Positions 16,988 through 24,296 of a DNA stretch of 64,000 bases are shown here, one piece after another. Numbering within the stretch: position 1 is the first letter of the stretch; each line of letters begins with the position of its first letter. This DNA comes from an uncultured Marinobacterium sp. (GTDB taxonomy: Bacteria; Pseudomonadota; Gammaproteobacteria; Pseudomonadales; Balneatricaceae), in the NCBI GenBank assembly GCA_947501565.1, contig CANMWJ010000005.1, forward strand, positions 186,001-250,000. The letters run 5' to 3'. The translations under genes were made by a program, and so were the position numbers. Below the pieces are notes generated by a model. That model searched no databases. It was not told where the DNA came from and saw only the letters and a list, made by a program, of their open reading frames with translations.

Positions 16988-17860
16988 ATGCTTGATCAAC
17001 AACAGCGTCACCAGTACCTGGAGGCGCTGGGTATCTCCAGCTGGCTACCGCGTACACCTCTGCCCGGTGCGGCGCCTTCTGCCGACTGGGTCTGGGATTT
17101 CAGTTATCCCGCTCCCGATATTCCCTTTCCCGCCACCGGTGCTTCCGCGTCTGGTGTACCTGCGACTGCGCAGCCAGTAGCTGATCCTGCAGCGGCACGT
17201 GCCGCGCTTGCCCGTAGCTTAGGGGCGTTCTCTGATGCTCCTGCCAAACCAGAACCGAAAAAGCCTGATGTGGCTGCTGCGAAGTCTGTACTGAACAATG
17301 AAACAGCTGCACCCGCCGGTACGGAAGTTTCTGCTTCAGTCGTGGACGAAGTGGCGCCGGCAGCGTCTTCGCGTCCTCAGCCGAAGTTTAAGCTGGCATT
17401 TGTGCGTTACGGCGATCTGCTGGTGGTTGACAGTCTGCCAACTCAATCACGGCAGGGGTTCTCTGTTCAGCATCAGCGCCTCGTGTCGGCGATAGTGCGC
17501 AGTTTGCTGGGTGACCGGACGCAGCAGGGGGCGCCTTTTATGTTGCCCTGGCCGATGTTTGCCAGTCCAACCCTGAGTCAGGGATACGATGAGGCGCTCA
17601 CTACCGTTCAGCATAAGCTTGACCGAATGCTGGAAGGGCAGGAGGTTCGCTCTGTGTTGCTGATGGGTGATAGTGCTGCGCAGATGTGCCTTGAGCGCGA
17701 TGAAACGCTGGACGAATTGCGTGGCATTCTCTTCACTCTGCGCGCAGGCGTAAAAGTGATCGCAACCCATAGCCTGAGTGAGGCGTTGCAGTTGCCGGGT
17801 ATCAAGAAAACGATCTGGCTCGACCTGCAGCCGTTGATAGAACAGATGTCTGATGCCTGA
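16988..17860 (+). CDS. Putative DNA polymerase III psi subunit (HolD-like)
   Basis: 290-residue protein. The first 30 residues (YLEALGISSWLPRTPLPGA) match the E. coli HolD pattern LGITQW-RRP, the segment that binds the chi subunit. Residues 45-130 are an Ala/Pro-rich linker, and a globular domain follows (about 135-290). The gene overlaps rimI by 8 bases, the same holD-rimI arrangement as in E. coli and Pseudomonas. Psi proteins in pseudomonads are also long. Likely role: joining chi/SSB to the clamp loader. The call rests on short similarity plus synteny. Confidence 0.6.
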   Translation: MLDQQQRHQYLEALGISSWLPRTPLPGAAPSADWVWDFSYPAPDIPFPATGASASGVPATAQPVADPAAARAALARSLGAFSDAPAKPEPKKPDVAAAKSVLNNETAAPAGTEVSASVVDEVAPAASSRPQPKFKLAFVRYGDLLVVDSLPTQSRQGFSVQHQRLVSAIVRSLLGDRTQQGAPFMLPWPMFASPTLSQGYDEALTTVQHKLDRMLEGQEVRSVLLMGDSAAQMCLERDETLDELRGILFTLRAGVKVIATHSLSEALQLPGIKKTIWLDLQPLIEQMSDA

Positions 17861-18305
17861 TTCGCAGATTCGGCTCCTGACGGAATCCGATACTGAAGAT
17901 TGGCTGGCGCTGGAGCAGGAGGCGTTCGACGATGCCTGCAGTGAGGCGCAGTTGAAGGCGTTTCTGGCTGGTAAACGTTATCTGGCATATGGTCTGCTGG
18001 AAGGCGAGGTGTTGGTCGCTTACGCCGTGTATTCAGTTATTCTGGATGAGGCTGAACTGATCAAGATTGCCGTACGTAAGACTCATCGTGGGCAGCGCAT
18101 AGCGGATCAGCTGATGGTAACGCTGAATGATGAACTTCATGGTCAGGGGGTTCTTAAGGTGATGCTTGAGGTGCGTGAATCTAATCGTACTGCGATAGCG
18201 TTATATCAGCGGTTGGGTTTTTCGTTGGATGGGCGGCGTAAAGATTACTACCCCCTGCTGCACGGGCGTGAAGATGCACTTCTGATGAGTCTTGGGCTTC
18301 AGTGA
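17853..18305 (+). CDS. rimI: Ribosomal protein S18-alanine N-acetyltransferase
   Basis: 150-residue GNAT acetyltransferase that acetylates the N-terminal Ala of S18. It contains the acetyl-CoA loop RKTHRGQRIADQL and the RimI signature LEVRESNRTAIALYQRLGF, then DGRRKDYYPLLHGREDALLM. The start overlaps the psi-like gene by 8 bases, indicating translational coupling. Just at its stop lies an FNR-type box belonging to the next gene. Confidence 0.93.
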   Translation: MPDSQIRLLTESDTEDWLALEQEAFDDACSEAQLKAFLAGKRYLAYGLLEGEVLVAYAVYSVILDEAELIKIAVRKTHRGQRIADQLMVTLNDELHGQGVLKVMLEVRESNRTAIALYQRLGFSLDGRRKDYYPLLHGREDALLMSLGLQ

Positions 18306-18315
18306 TTCAGATCAA
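18302..18315 (+). promoter_or_regulatory. FNR/ANR-type box
   Basis: GTGATTCAGATCAA matches the FNR consensus TTGAT-N4-ATCAA at nine of ten positions. It overlaps the rimI stop and lies about 103 bases before the start of the CbiM-like gene, a placement compatible with anaerobic activation. Confidence 0.5.
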
Positions 18316-18417
18316 GGTCGGTTGAATCCTATCCTGGTCGCTACACACACTGCCCTTCATACTGGGTAAAATTTGCCCTCACCATTTAACGATACCGCTT
18401 CGGTTACCGGTAAAATT

Positions 18418-19086
18418 ATGAGCATCTCTGAAGGACTCCTGAGTAGCTTCTGGTATTGGTTGGCGTTGTTGCTTTACCTGCCTGTACTGGGGTTTGCTCT
18501 GTATACGGCACCCTGGAAGGTGTTGCTTTCCAATCGCCGCATCCAGCATTTCTTTCTGGGCGCGACTGTGTTTCTAGCTGTAATGTGGAGCATGCGCGCT
18601 GGCATATCTCCCGGGTTAGGTATTCACTTCCTAGGTGTCACTGCGCTGACGCTGATCTTCGGCTGGGATATGGCGATCCTGGCAGGCACTCTGTCCTTGT
18701 TGGGGATGGTGGTCATTGGGCGTGAGAGTTGGCAGGGGATGCCGGTGAACGGTTTTTGCTCGGTGGTGCTTCCGGTTCTGTCCACTTACCTGATTCTGAA
18801 GGTGGTGGAAGCAAAAATGATGAAGAACTTCTTTGTGTACCTGTTTCTGTGTGGTTTTTTCGGTGCTGCGATCTCTGCCGCAGTATCCGGTTTATCCACA
18901 GGTTTTGTGCTTTGGGCGGATGGGGTGTACGACTGGAGCAAGATAAATCACGAATACGTACGTTACCTGCCGCTGATTATGTTCCCGGAGGGGTTACTCA
19001 ACGGCATCATTATGACCGGTATGCTGGTGTTTCATCCCGATTGGGTGCGCACGTTTAACGCCAAGCTGTATATCGACGATCAATAA
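18418..19086 (+). CDS. CbiM-like integral membrane protein (ECF permease-like)
   Basis: 222-residue polytopic membrane protein with about six hydrophobic segments, from the ATG at 18418 (a TTG at 18373 is possible but adds a polar extension). Features such as SPGLGIHFLGVTALTLIFGWDMAIL and MFPEGLLNGIIMTGML resemble the energy-coupling-factor permease/CbiM family, which handles cobalt or nickel. No ECF ATPase genes lie next to it, so an uptake role is unproven. It sits behind an FNR-type box and convergent with the regA/regB redox pair, suggesting a link to oxygen-responsive physiology. Confidence 0.7.
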   Translation: MSISEGLLSSFWYWLALLLYLPVLGFALYTAPWKVLLSNRRIQHFFLGATVFLAVMWSMRAGISPGLGIHFLGVTALTLIFGWDMAILAGTLSLLGMVVIGRESWQGMPVNGFCSVVLPVLSTYLILKVVEAKMMKNFFVYLFLCGFFGAAISAAVSGLSTGFVLWADGVYDWSKINHEYVRYLPLIMFPEGLLNGIIMTGMLVFHPDWVRTFNAKLYIDDQ

Positions 19087-19103
19087 ACCACGAGCATGCC
19101 CGG

Positions 19104-19646
19104 TTAGCGCTTAACCGGGCGTTTAGCCAGCTTACGCTGCAGGGTGCGACGGTGCATACCGAGTGCTCGCGCGGTGGCGGATACGTTACCTTCATGTTCC
19201 GCCAGTACCTTCTGGATATGCTCCCACTCCAGGCGGTTTACCGACATCGGTTGTTGGGCAACTTCGATATCCGGGTCGGGTTGCTGATTGCCCAGCGCGG
19301 CGAGAATTTCGTCGGCGTCGGCAGGTTTTGGGAGGTAGTTGGTGGCGCCCAGCTTGATCGCTTCCACGGCTGTGGTGATGCTGGCGTAACCGGTCAGTAC
19401 CAGAATCTGCATTTCAGGGTTACATGCTTTCAGTGCCGGTAGCAATGTCAGGCCCGATGCGTTTTCCATCTTCAGGTCGACAGTCGCAAGATCAGGCGTG
19501 AGTTGATCCAGCATCTCCTCCGCTTCCTCTGCGCTGTGTGCCACCGCGACCTCCAGGTTACGGCGTTTCATCGCGCGGGCCAGAATTCGGGTAAAGGTCG
19601 CATCATCGTCGACGATCAGCAGCTGTTTGCCTTCAAAGTCAGTCAT
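19104..19646 (-). CDS. regA: Redox response regulator RegA/PrrA/RoxR family
   Basis: 180-residue response regulator: receiver domain (1-120) with phospho-acceptor D57 in VDLKM and acidic pocket DDD near 13-15, a Pro-containing linker, and a Fis-type helix-turn-helix ending ARALGMHRRTLQRKLAKR. This is the compact architecture of RegA/PrrA/ActR/RoxR, global regulators of respiration and redox balance. Its start overlaps the kinase gene by 8 bases. The symbol follows the family; the organism-specific name is unknown. Confidence 0.9.
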   Translation of the reverse strand: MTDFEGKQLLIVDDDATFTRILARAMKRRNLEVAVAHSAEEAEEMLDQLTPDLATVDLKMENASGLTLLPALKACNPEMQILVLTGYASITTAVEAIKLGATNYLPKPADADEILAALGNQQPDPDIEVAQQPMSVNRLEWEHIQKVLAEHEGNVSATARALGMHRRTLQRKLAKRPVKR

Positions 19647-20892
19647 TCTGAGAGTTCCTTGGAATAATAACTTCGGTCAGTGTGCCGCCATCAGGGTGGT
19701 TGTAGAGGCGCACGCTGCCGTCATATCGGGCCAGTGTCGTAGCGGTGAGGAAAAGCCCGATGCCCAGTCCGCGCCCTTTGGTGGTGACGAAGGGTTTGCC
19801 CAGGTTGTCATGGGCTTCCAGCGACAGGCCGGGGCCACGGTCATGTATCTGGAGTGTAATGTTGCTTTCATCCCAATCCAGCTCCACCTGGATGCCTTTG
19901 GGTTGTGCGTCGGCTGCGTTGTTGAGCAGGTTGAGTATCGACTGCCGCAGAGAGGTGCTGCTGCTCACTTTAGGTGCGCTTGAGGTGTTTAGTACATTTA
20001 GGCTGTAGGTAACCTCAGGGCGCAGAATCATCCACTGCTCAATCACAGTATCCAGAATCTGGTCAATCGGCTCAGAGATCTGGCTGGCTTGTTCGTCGCG
20101 CACGGAGCGGGAGAAGTGCTGCAAACGATCGCTGCAGCTGTCTATCTGCTGTTGCATCAATTCCAGGTCTTCCTGCAACTCGGCATTGTCCTGATATTCA
20201 TCCTGTAGTTCGCTGATCAGCACGCGCATGGTGGAGAGCGGTGTGCCCAGCTCGTGAGCGGTGCCTGCTGCCATGGTGGCGAGGGAGAGTAGCTGCTGGT
20301 CGTGAATGCGCTTCTCGCGTTCTGCTTCCAGGCGCTCCTGTTGCCTGTGCATCGACTGACGCATACGCACGATAAACCAGGTGACTAAAGCGACGGTCAG
20401 CATAAAGTTGATCCACATGCCGGTAACGTGCAGATCGAACAGGTCCAGCAGTGCGTGCTGGTGGTGTTCCTCGGGCTGAATTATCGGGATGAAATAGACA
20501 AGCAGCGAACTATAGATGGCGACCATCAGGGTGGCAGTAAGCAGCGTATAACGCTGAGATAGTGTGGCAGCCGAGATGATCAGTGGGATCAGTAGTAGGA
20601 AGATAAAGGGATTGGTGGCCCCGCCCGTCTGAAACAGCAGGCAGCCGTAGAGCACCACATCTGCCATCAGCTGGGTAAAAAATTCGGGTTCTGTGACCGG
20701 CCAGCCGGATTTGAGACGCAGGTAAGTCATCAGGTTAAGCAGCGTCAGCGCCAGTAGGGTGGACCCAACCATCCATACGTTCAATGTTGCTTGAAGCGCG
20801 TAGAGTGCGAACAGGATAGCGGCGCTCTGCCCGAACAGCACCAGTGTGCGGATGTAGGTAAGCTGTAACAAATTATTGTGATGATTAGCCAT
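19639..20892 (-). CDS. regB: Redox sensor histidine kinase RegB/PrrB/RoxS family
   Basis: 417-residue kinase with six N-terminal membrane segments (about 12-175), including the ubiquinone-site motif FQTGGATNPF at 88-97, then a dimerisation domain with H213 in AAGTAHELGTPLS and an ATPase domain with GRGLGIGLFL. The GGxxNPF motif is characteristic of RegB, which senses the quinone pool. The first gene of a regB-regA operon. The cysteine used for redox sensing in Rhodobacter RegB is not obvious at the corresponding place. Confidence 0.9.
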   Translation of the reverse strand: MANHHNNLLQLTYIRTLVLFGQSAAILFALYALQATLNVWMVGSTLLALTLLNLMTYLRLKSGWPVTEPEFFTQLMADVVLYGCLLFQTGGATNPFIFLLLIPLIISAATLSQRYTLLTATLMVAIYSSLLVYFIPIIQPEEHHQHALLDLFDLHVTGMWINFMLTVALVTWFIVRMRQSMHRQQERLEAEREKRIHDQQLLSLATMAAGTAHELGTPLSTMRVLISELQDEYQDNAELQEDLELMQQQIDSCSDRLQHFSRSVRDEQASQISEPIDQILDTVIEQWMILRPEVTYSLNVLNTSSAPKVSSSTSLRQSILNLLNNAADAQPKGIQVELDWDESNITLQIHDRGPGLSLEAHDNLGKPFVTTKGRGLGIGLFLTATTLARYDGSVRLYNHPDGGTLTEVIIPRNSQND

Positions 20893-21017
20893 AGAGGCAA
20901 TTATACCCTTAGGTATGCATGTGGTAAGTGGGGCAAAGTGTCACAGGTTGGCTATAGTTGTGCATCGGAAGGTATAAGCCGCAGTGTAAAAATTAGCGCT
21001 TCCCCCTATTAGTTGTC

Positions 21018-21047
21018 TTGCAACTGCTTTGGACAATGGGTGATAAT
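21018..21047 (+). promoter_or_regulatory. Candidate promoter of the gfc-type capsule operon
   Basis: TTGCAA, 18-base spacer, GATAAT. The predicted transcript would have a leader of about 115 bases before the gfcA-like start. The remaining 277-bp gap between regB and gfcA shows no other clear feature. Confidence 0.45.
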
Positions 21048-21169
21048 TTGGCCACTTCGTCTGATTGTTGGCGTATCTGCGAAATCAAGCGGATTCAACT
21101 TTATTAAAAGTTAAATAGGGTGGCCGGAGAGGTTGCGGTGTGCCCGATATTTTAAGTTTGGAGATAAAC

Positions 21170-21598
21170 ATGGAATTTAAGAAGGCTTTGGCTGCTACGC
21201 TGATTAGTAGCGCTCTGGTGGTAGTACCGACAATGACGATAGCTCAGGAAGTTGGTGTTGCTACTCAGGGGGCTGGTGGTGCTGCAGGTGGTGCTGCAGG
21301 TGGTGCTGCAGGTGGTGCTGCAGGTGGTGCTGCAGGTGGTGCTGCAGGTGGTGCTGCAGGTGCTGCAGGTGCTGCAGGTGCTGCAGGTGCTGCAGGTGCT
21401 GCAGGTGCTGCAGGTGCTGCAGGTGCTGCAGCTGGTGTTGCCGGCACTGTGGGAACTGCGATTAGCTCGGCGGTGGCGGCTGTTGGAGGTGTTGGTGTTG
21501 CGGCGACAGCAGCAGCTGTTGGTGTTGCGGCTGCAGCAGCGAACAACGATAGCTCTACAGGTACTACAGGTACTACAGGTACTACAGGTACTAACTGA
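21170..21598 (+). CDS. gfcA: GfcA/YjbE-like Gly/Ala-rich repeat protein
   Basis: 142 residues from the ATG at 21170 (GGAG 7 bases upstream; an earlier GTG at 21140 has none). A signal peptide (1-24) is followed by seven GGAA units, eight GAA units, a hydrophobic Ala/Val/Gly segment (about 88-125) and a Thr/Gly tail of GTT units. E. coli GfcA and YjbE share the plan of signal peptide, low-complexity region, hydrophobic Ala/Val stretch and Thr-rich tail and also head their operons. Their function is unknown. The terminator after it suggests higher expression of this gene than of the downstream ones. Confidence 0.7.
   Translation: MEFKKALAATLISSALVVVPTMTIAQEVGVATQGAGGAAGGAAGGAAGGAAGGAAGGAAGGAAGAAGAAGAAGAAGAAGAAGAAGAAAGVAGTVGTAISSAVAAVGGVGVAATAAAVGVAAAAANNDSSTGTTGTTGTTGTN
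21275..21430 (+). repeat. Perfect 12-bp and 9-bp tandem repeats in gfcA
   Basis: Seven exact copies of GGTGGTGCTGCA (21275-21358) run directly into eight exact copies of GGTGCTGCA (21359-21430). Both units are multiples of three, so copy changes keep the frame. The absence of synonymous drift indicates recent slippage. Confidence 0.95.
21560..21595 (+). repeat. 9-bp tandem repeat at the gfcA 3' end
   Basis: Three exact GGTACTACA units and a fourth imperfect copy encode the Gly-Thr-Thr tail just before the stop. Confidence 0.9.
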
Positions 21599-21620
21599 TT
21601 CATATCGGTTGCATGATAAA

Positions 21621-21651
21621 AACGCTGGTGCGAAAACGCCGGCGTTTTTTT
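21621..21651 (+). terminator. Terminator after gfcA
   Basis: Ten-bp stem AACGCTGGTG / CGCCGGCGTT with loop CGAAAA, then a run of seven T. It stands between gfcA and wza with no obvious new promoter, so partial read-through is likely. Confidence 0.85.
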
Positions 21652-21717
21652 CGGCATTAACTAGGCCTTGCTCAAAGCAAGATGCTCCACTGTTCAGGAT
21701 GACTAGGGTTGATTGTA

Positions 21718-22830
21718 GTGAAGAAACACCACCTCATTAAAAGTGCATTGTTCTCGGTAGCAGTAGCTGCCCTTTCCGGTTGTTCTCTGGCGCCTGGTAT
21801 GCACTACCAGGAGGATGGGGTGTGGAAGGAGCTCACCAGCAGTGATGAAGCCAAGGTGATCGAAGATAAAGTAGTGCTGGTGCGTTTGACACCGAAAATG
21901 GTGGCTCTACAGGAACGGCCAACTGCGCAGCTGCCGGATGTGTTGCGTGACTATAAACCCGACGACTACCGTATCGGCGTGTACGATGCATTGCAGGTGG
22001 TAGTTTGGGATCATCCTGAGATTACAATGCCGGCCGCCACCTCAACTGTAACCGGAGCTAACAGTCGAATCGTAAAGTCGGATGGCACTATATTTGTTCC
22101 CTACGTGGGTGAGCTGCAGCTCGCGGGAATGACGTTGGGTGAGGCGCGCAGTCTGATTGCAACTAAACTAGCGCGTTATATCGAAAGTCCCCAAGTTGAC
22201 TTGACAGTGGTAGAGTACGCCAGTCAGCACTTTAGCGTGAACGGCGAAGTGGCCAATCCCGGTCGTATGGTGATTACCGCCAAACCAATTACACTGGTCG
22301 ATGGCATTGGTATAGCGGGTGGATTTAGTCCGACAGCCGATCGTCGTAAGGTTGCGTTGGTGCGTGATGGAAAACGCCATGAGCTAGATATGATTGCCTT
22401 GGCGGAACAGGGGGTAGATCTGACAGGAGTCTTTCTTAAAAACGGTGACATGGTACACGTGCCGGATAACACTGATTACAAGGCCTACGTGATCGGTGAG
22501 GTTAACCGTCCGAAAGCGGTGGAGTTTAGCTATAAAGGCTTGACGTTAACCGAAGCTTTGGGTGAGGTCGGTGGTGTAAGTCAGTTGTTTTCCGATGCTT
22601 CCGATGTATTCGTCGTGCGCAGTGCTGATGAAACCGGTCGTAAGGCCTCCGTTTACCATCTGGATGCGGGCTCCCCGGTTGCGCTTGTGGTAGCAGATAA
22701 ATTTGCTCTTCAGCCGCGCGATGTAGTGTTTGTTGGTGCCGCCGATGTGACTCGCTGGAACCGCGTAATCAGCCAATTGCTGCCGTCACTCACCGTCGTA
22801 AAAGGCGTAGATGATCTGAAAGATGAATAA
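21718..22830 (+). CDS. wza: Outer-membrane polysaccharide export lipoprotein Wza/GfcE
   Basis: 370 residues from the GTG at 21718, which lies 9 bases after AGGG. The lipobox ALSGC gives a lipid-anchored Cys. A polysaccharide export domain (PDDYRIGVYDALQVVVW onward, about 80-170) and two SLBB repeats follow, with VNGEVANPGRMVI and VIGEVNRPKAVEF as their signature turns. The C-terminal VTRWNRVISQLLPSL helix fits the amphipathic segment that forms the outer-membrane pore in Wza. It would form the octameric channel that works with Wzc at 27.4 kb. In E. coli the equivalent gfcE follows gfcD; here it follows gfcA. Confidence 0.93.
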   Translation: MKKHHLIKSALFSVAVAALSGCSLAPGMHYQEDGVWKELTSSDEAKVIEDKVVLVRLTPKMVALQERPTAQLPDVLRDYKPDDYRIGVYDALQVVVWDHPEITMPAATSTVTGANSRIVKSDGTIFVPYVGELQLAGMTLGEARSLIATKLARYIESPQVDLTVVEYASQHFSVNGEVANPGRMVITAKPITLVDGIGIAGGFSPTADRRKVALVRDGKRHELDMIALAEQGVDLTGVFLKNGDMVHVPDNTDYKAYVIGEVNRPKAVEFSYKGLTLTEALGEVGGVSQLFSDASDVFVVRSADETGRKASVYHLDAGSPVALVVADKFALQPRDVVFVGAADVTRWNRVISQLLPSLTVVKGVDDLKDE

Positions 22831-22848
22831 TCGATAGCTCGGGAAAAG

Positions 22849-23520
22849 ATGATGTCGTCCTTCAACAAGGTGGTTGCCGTCTGTGCCCTGTTAATGCTTG
22901 TCGGTTGTAGTAGCGGGCGTTCCTATCAAACGGGAATGCTGGATACTGTCAAGTTGATTGTGTCTGGTGGAGAAGGGTATGAGGCTGATCCAGAACAGAT
23001 TGCCCGTATCCCCTATGCCTCAATTCTAGCAAGTATTGAAGGTGGCCCCCAAGGGCTACTGATTCTGAGCGGTGTCGACGGTGCGAAACGGCGCTGGACT
23101 TCTGCCGACGGCGTGAGCCTGATTGTGAGCCATGGTCGTTTGCAGCAGATCGCCAACTGGCGCAAGCTTGAAATTACCGGGTTTCGTAGTGAGATGCCAG
23201 ATCCCCTTCCCAGTATGATCCGTACAAAACAAGCGCATTTCCAATACCGTATCGATCTGATCCCGGGCTACCGTGAAAACGTGGTGGTCAACGCTGTGCT
23301 AACACAAGTTGGTCGCGAACAGGTCAATATTCTGGGTATTGAGCGGGAACTCCTACATGTGGAGGAAGAGGTTGCGTCAGAAGACCTGGACTTCAAGGCC
23401 ACGAACCACTATTGGCTTGATCCTCAAACCGCAGCGGTTTGGAAAAGTGTACAGTTTCCCGCGCCCGGTATGGGTGCCGTCCAGATGAATCAGGCCAAGC
23501 CCTATCGTGGGGGGAGTTGA
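22849..23520 (+). CDS. gfcB: Capsule lipoprotein GfcB/YjbF
   Basis: 223-residue lipoprotein with lipobox MLVGC near residue 20 and the GfcB/YjbF fold pattern, including YASILASIEGGPQGLLILSG and a C-terminal ATNHYWLDPQTAAVWKSVQF segment. It belongs to the group 4 capsule secretion machinery, with unknown exact role. The start is the first of two adjacent ATGs. Its stop overlaps the next start (TGATG), so translation is coupled with gfcC. Confidence 0.85.
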   Translation: MMSSFNKVVAVCALLMLVGCSSGRSYQTGMLDTVKLIVSGGEGYEADPEQIARIPYASILASIEGGPQGLLILSGVDGAKRRWTSADGVSLIVSHGRLQQIANWRKLEITGFRSEMPDPLPSMIRTKQAHFQYRIDLIPGYRENVVVNAVLTQVGREQVNILGIERELLHVEEEVASEDLDFKATNHYWLDPQTAAVWKSVQFPAPGMGAVQMNQAKPYRGGS

Positions 23521-24296
23521 TGAAGCAGTTCAAATTGATCGGCTTGACACTATTTGGTCTCACGCTAATGGTAAATTTTCATGCGGCTCACGCGGCTTTT
23601 ACGGTATCGGTCGAGGGGATTGAGTCCGTTGCTAAAAAATACCGCGTGCCTGAAAAAGGGCGCCTGTCCGATGTAATTAATGTGCTGCCTATTGGTGATA
23701 ATGTCTGCCTGAACGCAACCGCTATGTTACGCCTCTCGGAGCAGGCACGTCAGCGTCAGTGGAAGCTTGCTCTGCTCTACGATCTTGAGGTGTTGGTTCA
23801 GTCCGCGCGTCTGACCGGTGATGATGAGCAGGTAGCTTGGTTTAAGGAGCTGGCAGCGCAGATTGAGCGCCAGCCTGTCACGGGGCGCCTTCTGGGGCAA
23901 TATTTCAATCCGCACGGGTTAGAAGCCCGTCCTGCTGACAATATTCTTTTGCATTCAGGTGATCGACTGCATTTCTTGGCCTGTGGGAATTCCGTGACAG
24001 TGTTCGATGGGGGCCTTCAAAAAGTGACCTATAGAGCCGGTCGTACGTTAAAAAGCTACGCGGAAGATATAGCGCGTCACGATTGGCAAGATCCGGGCTA
24101 TCTATGGGTGGTCTATGCCGATGGTGAATTCAAAAAAACCAAGGTCGGTTATTGGCAGCACAAGCGAGAGTACAGCGGTAGCCGGGCGTGGTTGTTCCGA
24201 CCGATCAAGGCAGGTCTGCTGAGAACGGTTAGTCCAAACTTTAACTTTGAACTGGCCCGCTGGCTGGCAACGCAGGTAGTAGAAGGTAATGAGTAG
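23520..24296 (+). CDS. gfcC: Capsule biosynthesis protein GfcC/YjbG
   Basis: 258-residue periplasmic protein with a signal peptide (1-26, ending AHAAF), two beta-grasp-like domains and an aromatic C-terminal region (REYSGSRAWLFRP), as in GfcC/YjbG. The start at 23520 overlaps the gfcB stop and has GGGGAG upstream; an upstream in-frame ATG at 23439 lies inside gfcB and is not needed. GfcC is soluble and thought to assist polymer passage through Wza. The gene overlaps gfcD by 8 bases. Confidence 0.85.
   Translation: MKQFKLIGLTLFGLTLMVNFHAAHAAFTVSVEGIESVAKKYRVPEKGRLSDVINVLPIGDNVCLNATAMLRLSEQARQRQWKLALLYDLEVLVQSARLTGDDEQVAWFKELAAQIERQPVTGRLLGQYFNPHGLEARPADNILLHSGDRLHFLACGNSVTVFDGGLQKVTYRAGRTLKSYAEDIARHDWQDPGYLWVVYADGEFKKTKVGYWQHKREYSGSRAWLFRPIKAGLLRTVSPNFNFELARWLATQVVEGNE

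Noticed and set aside
15359-17011. 550-codon open frame antisense to leuA
   Set aside because: Mirror of the biased codon use of leuA; translation has no domain-like pattern and leuA is certain.
21275-21430. CRISPR-like array
   Set aside because: Contiguous repeats with no spacers, in a coding sequence. No CRISPR array or cas gene was seen anywhere in the window.
21252-21740. Val/Leu/Gln and Ala/Pro repeat proteins in alternative frames of the gfcA repeat
   Set aside because: Any frame through a 9- or 12-bp repeat is open; only the frame with signal peptide, ribosome binding site and GfcA-like tail is credible.
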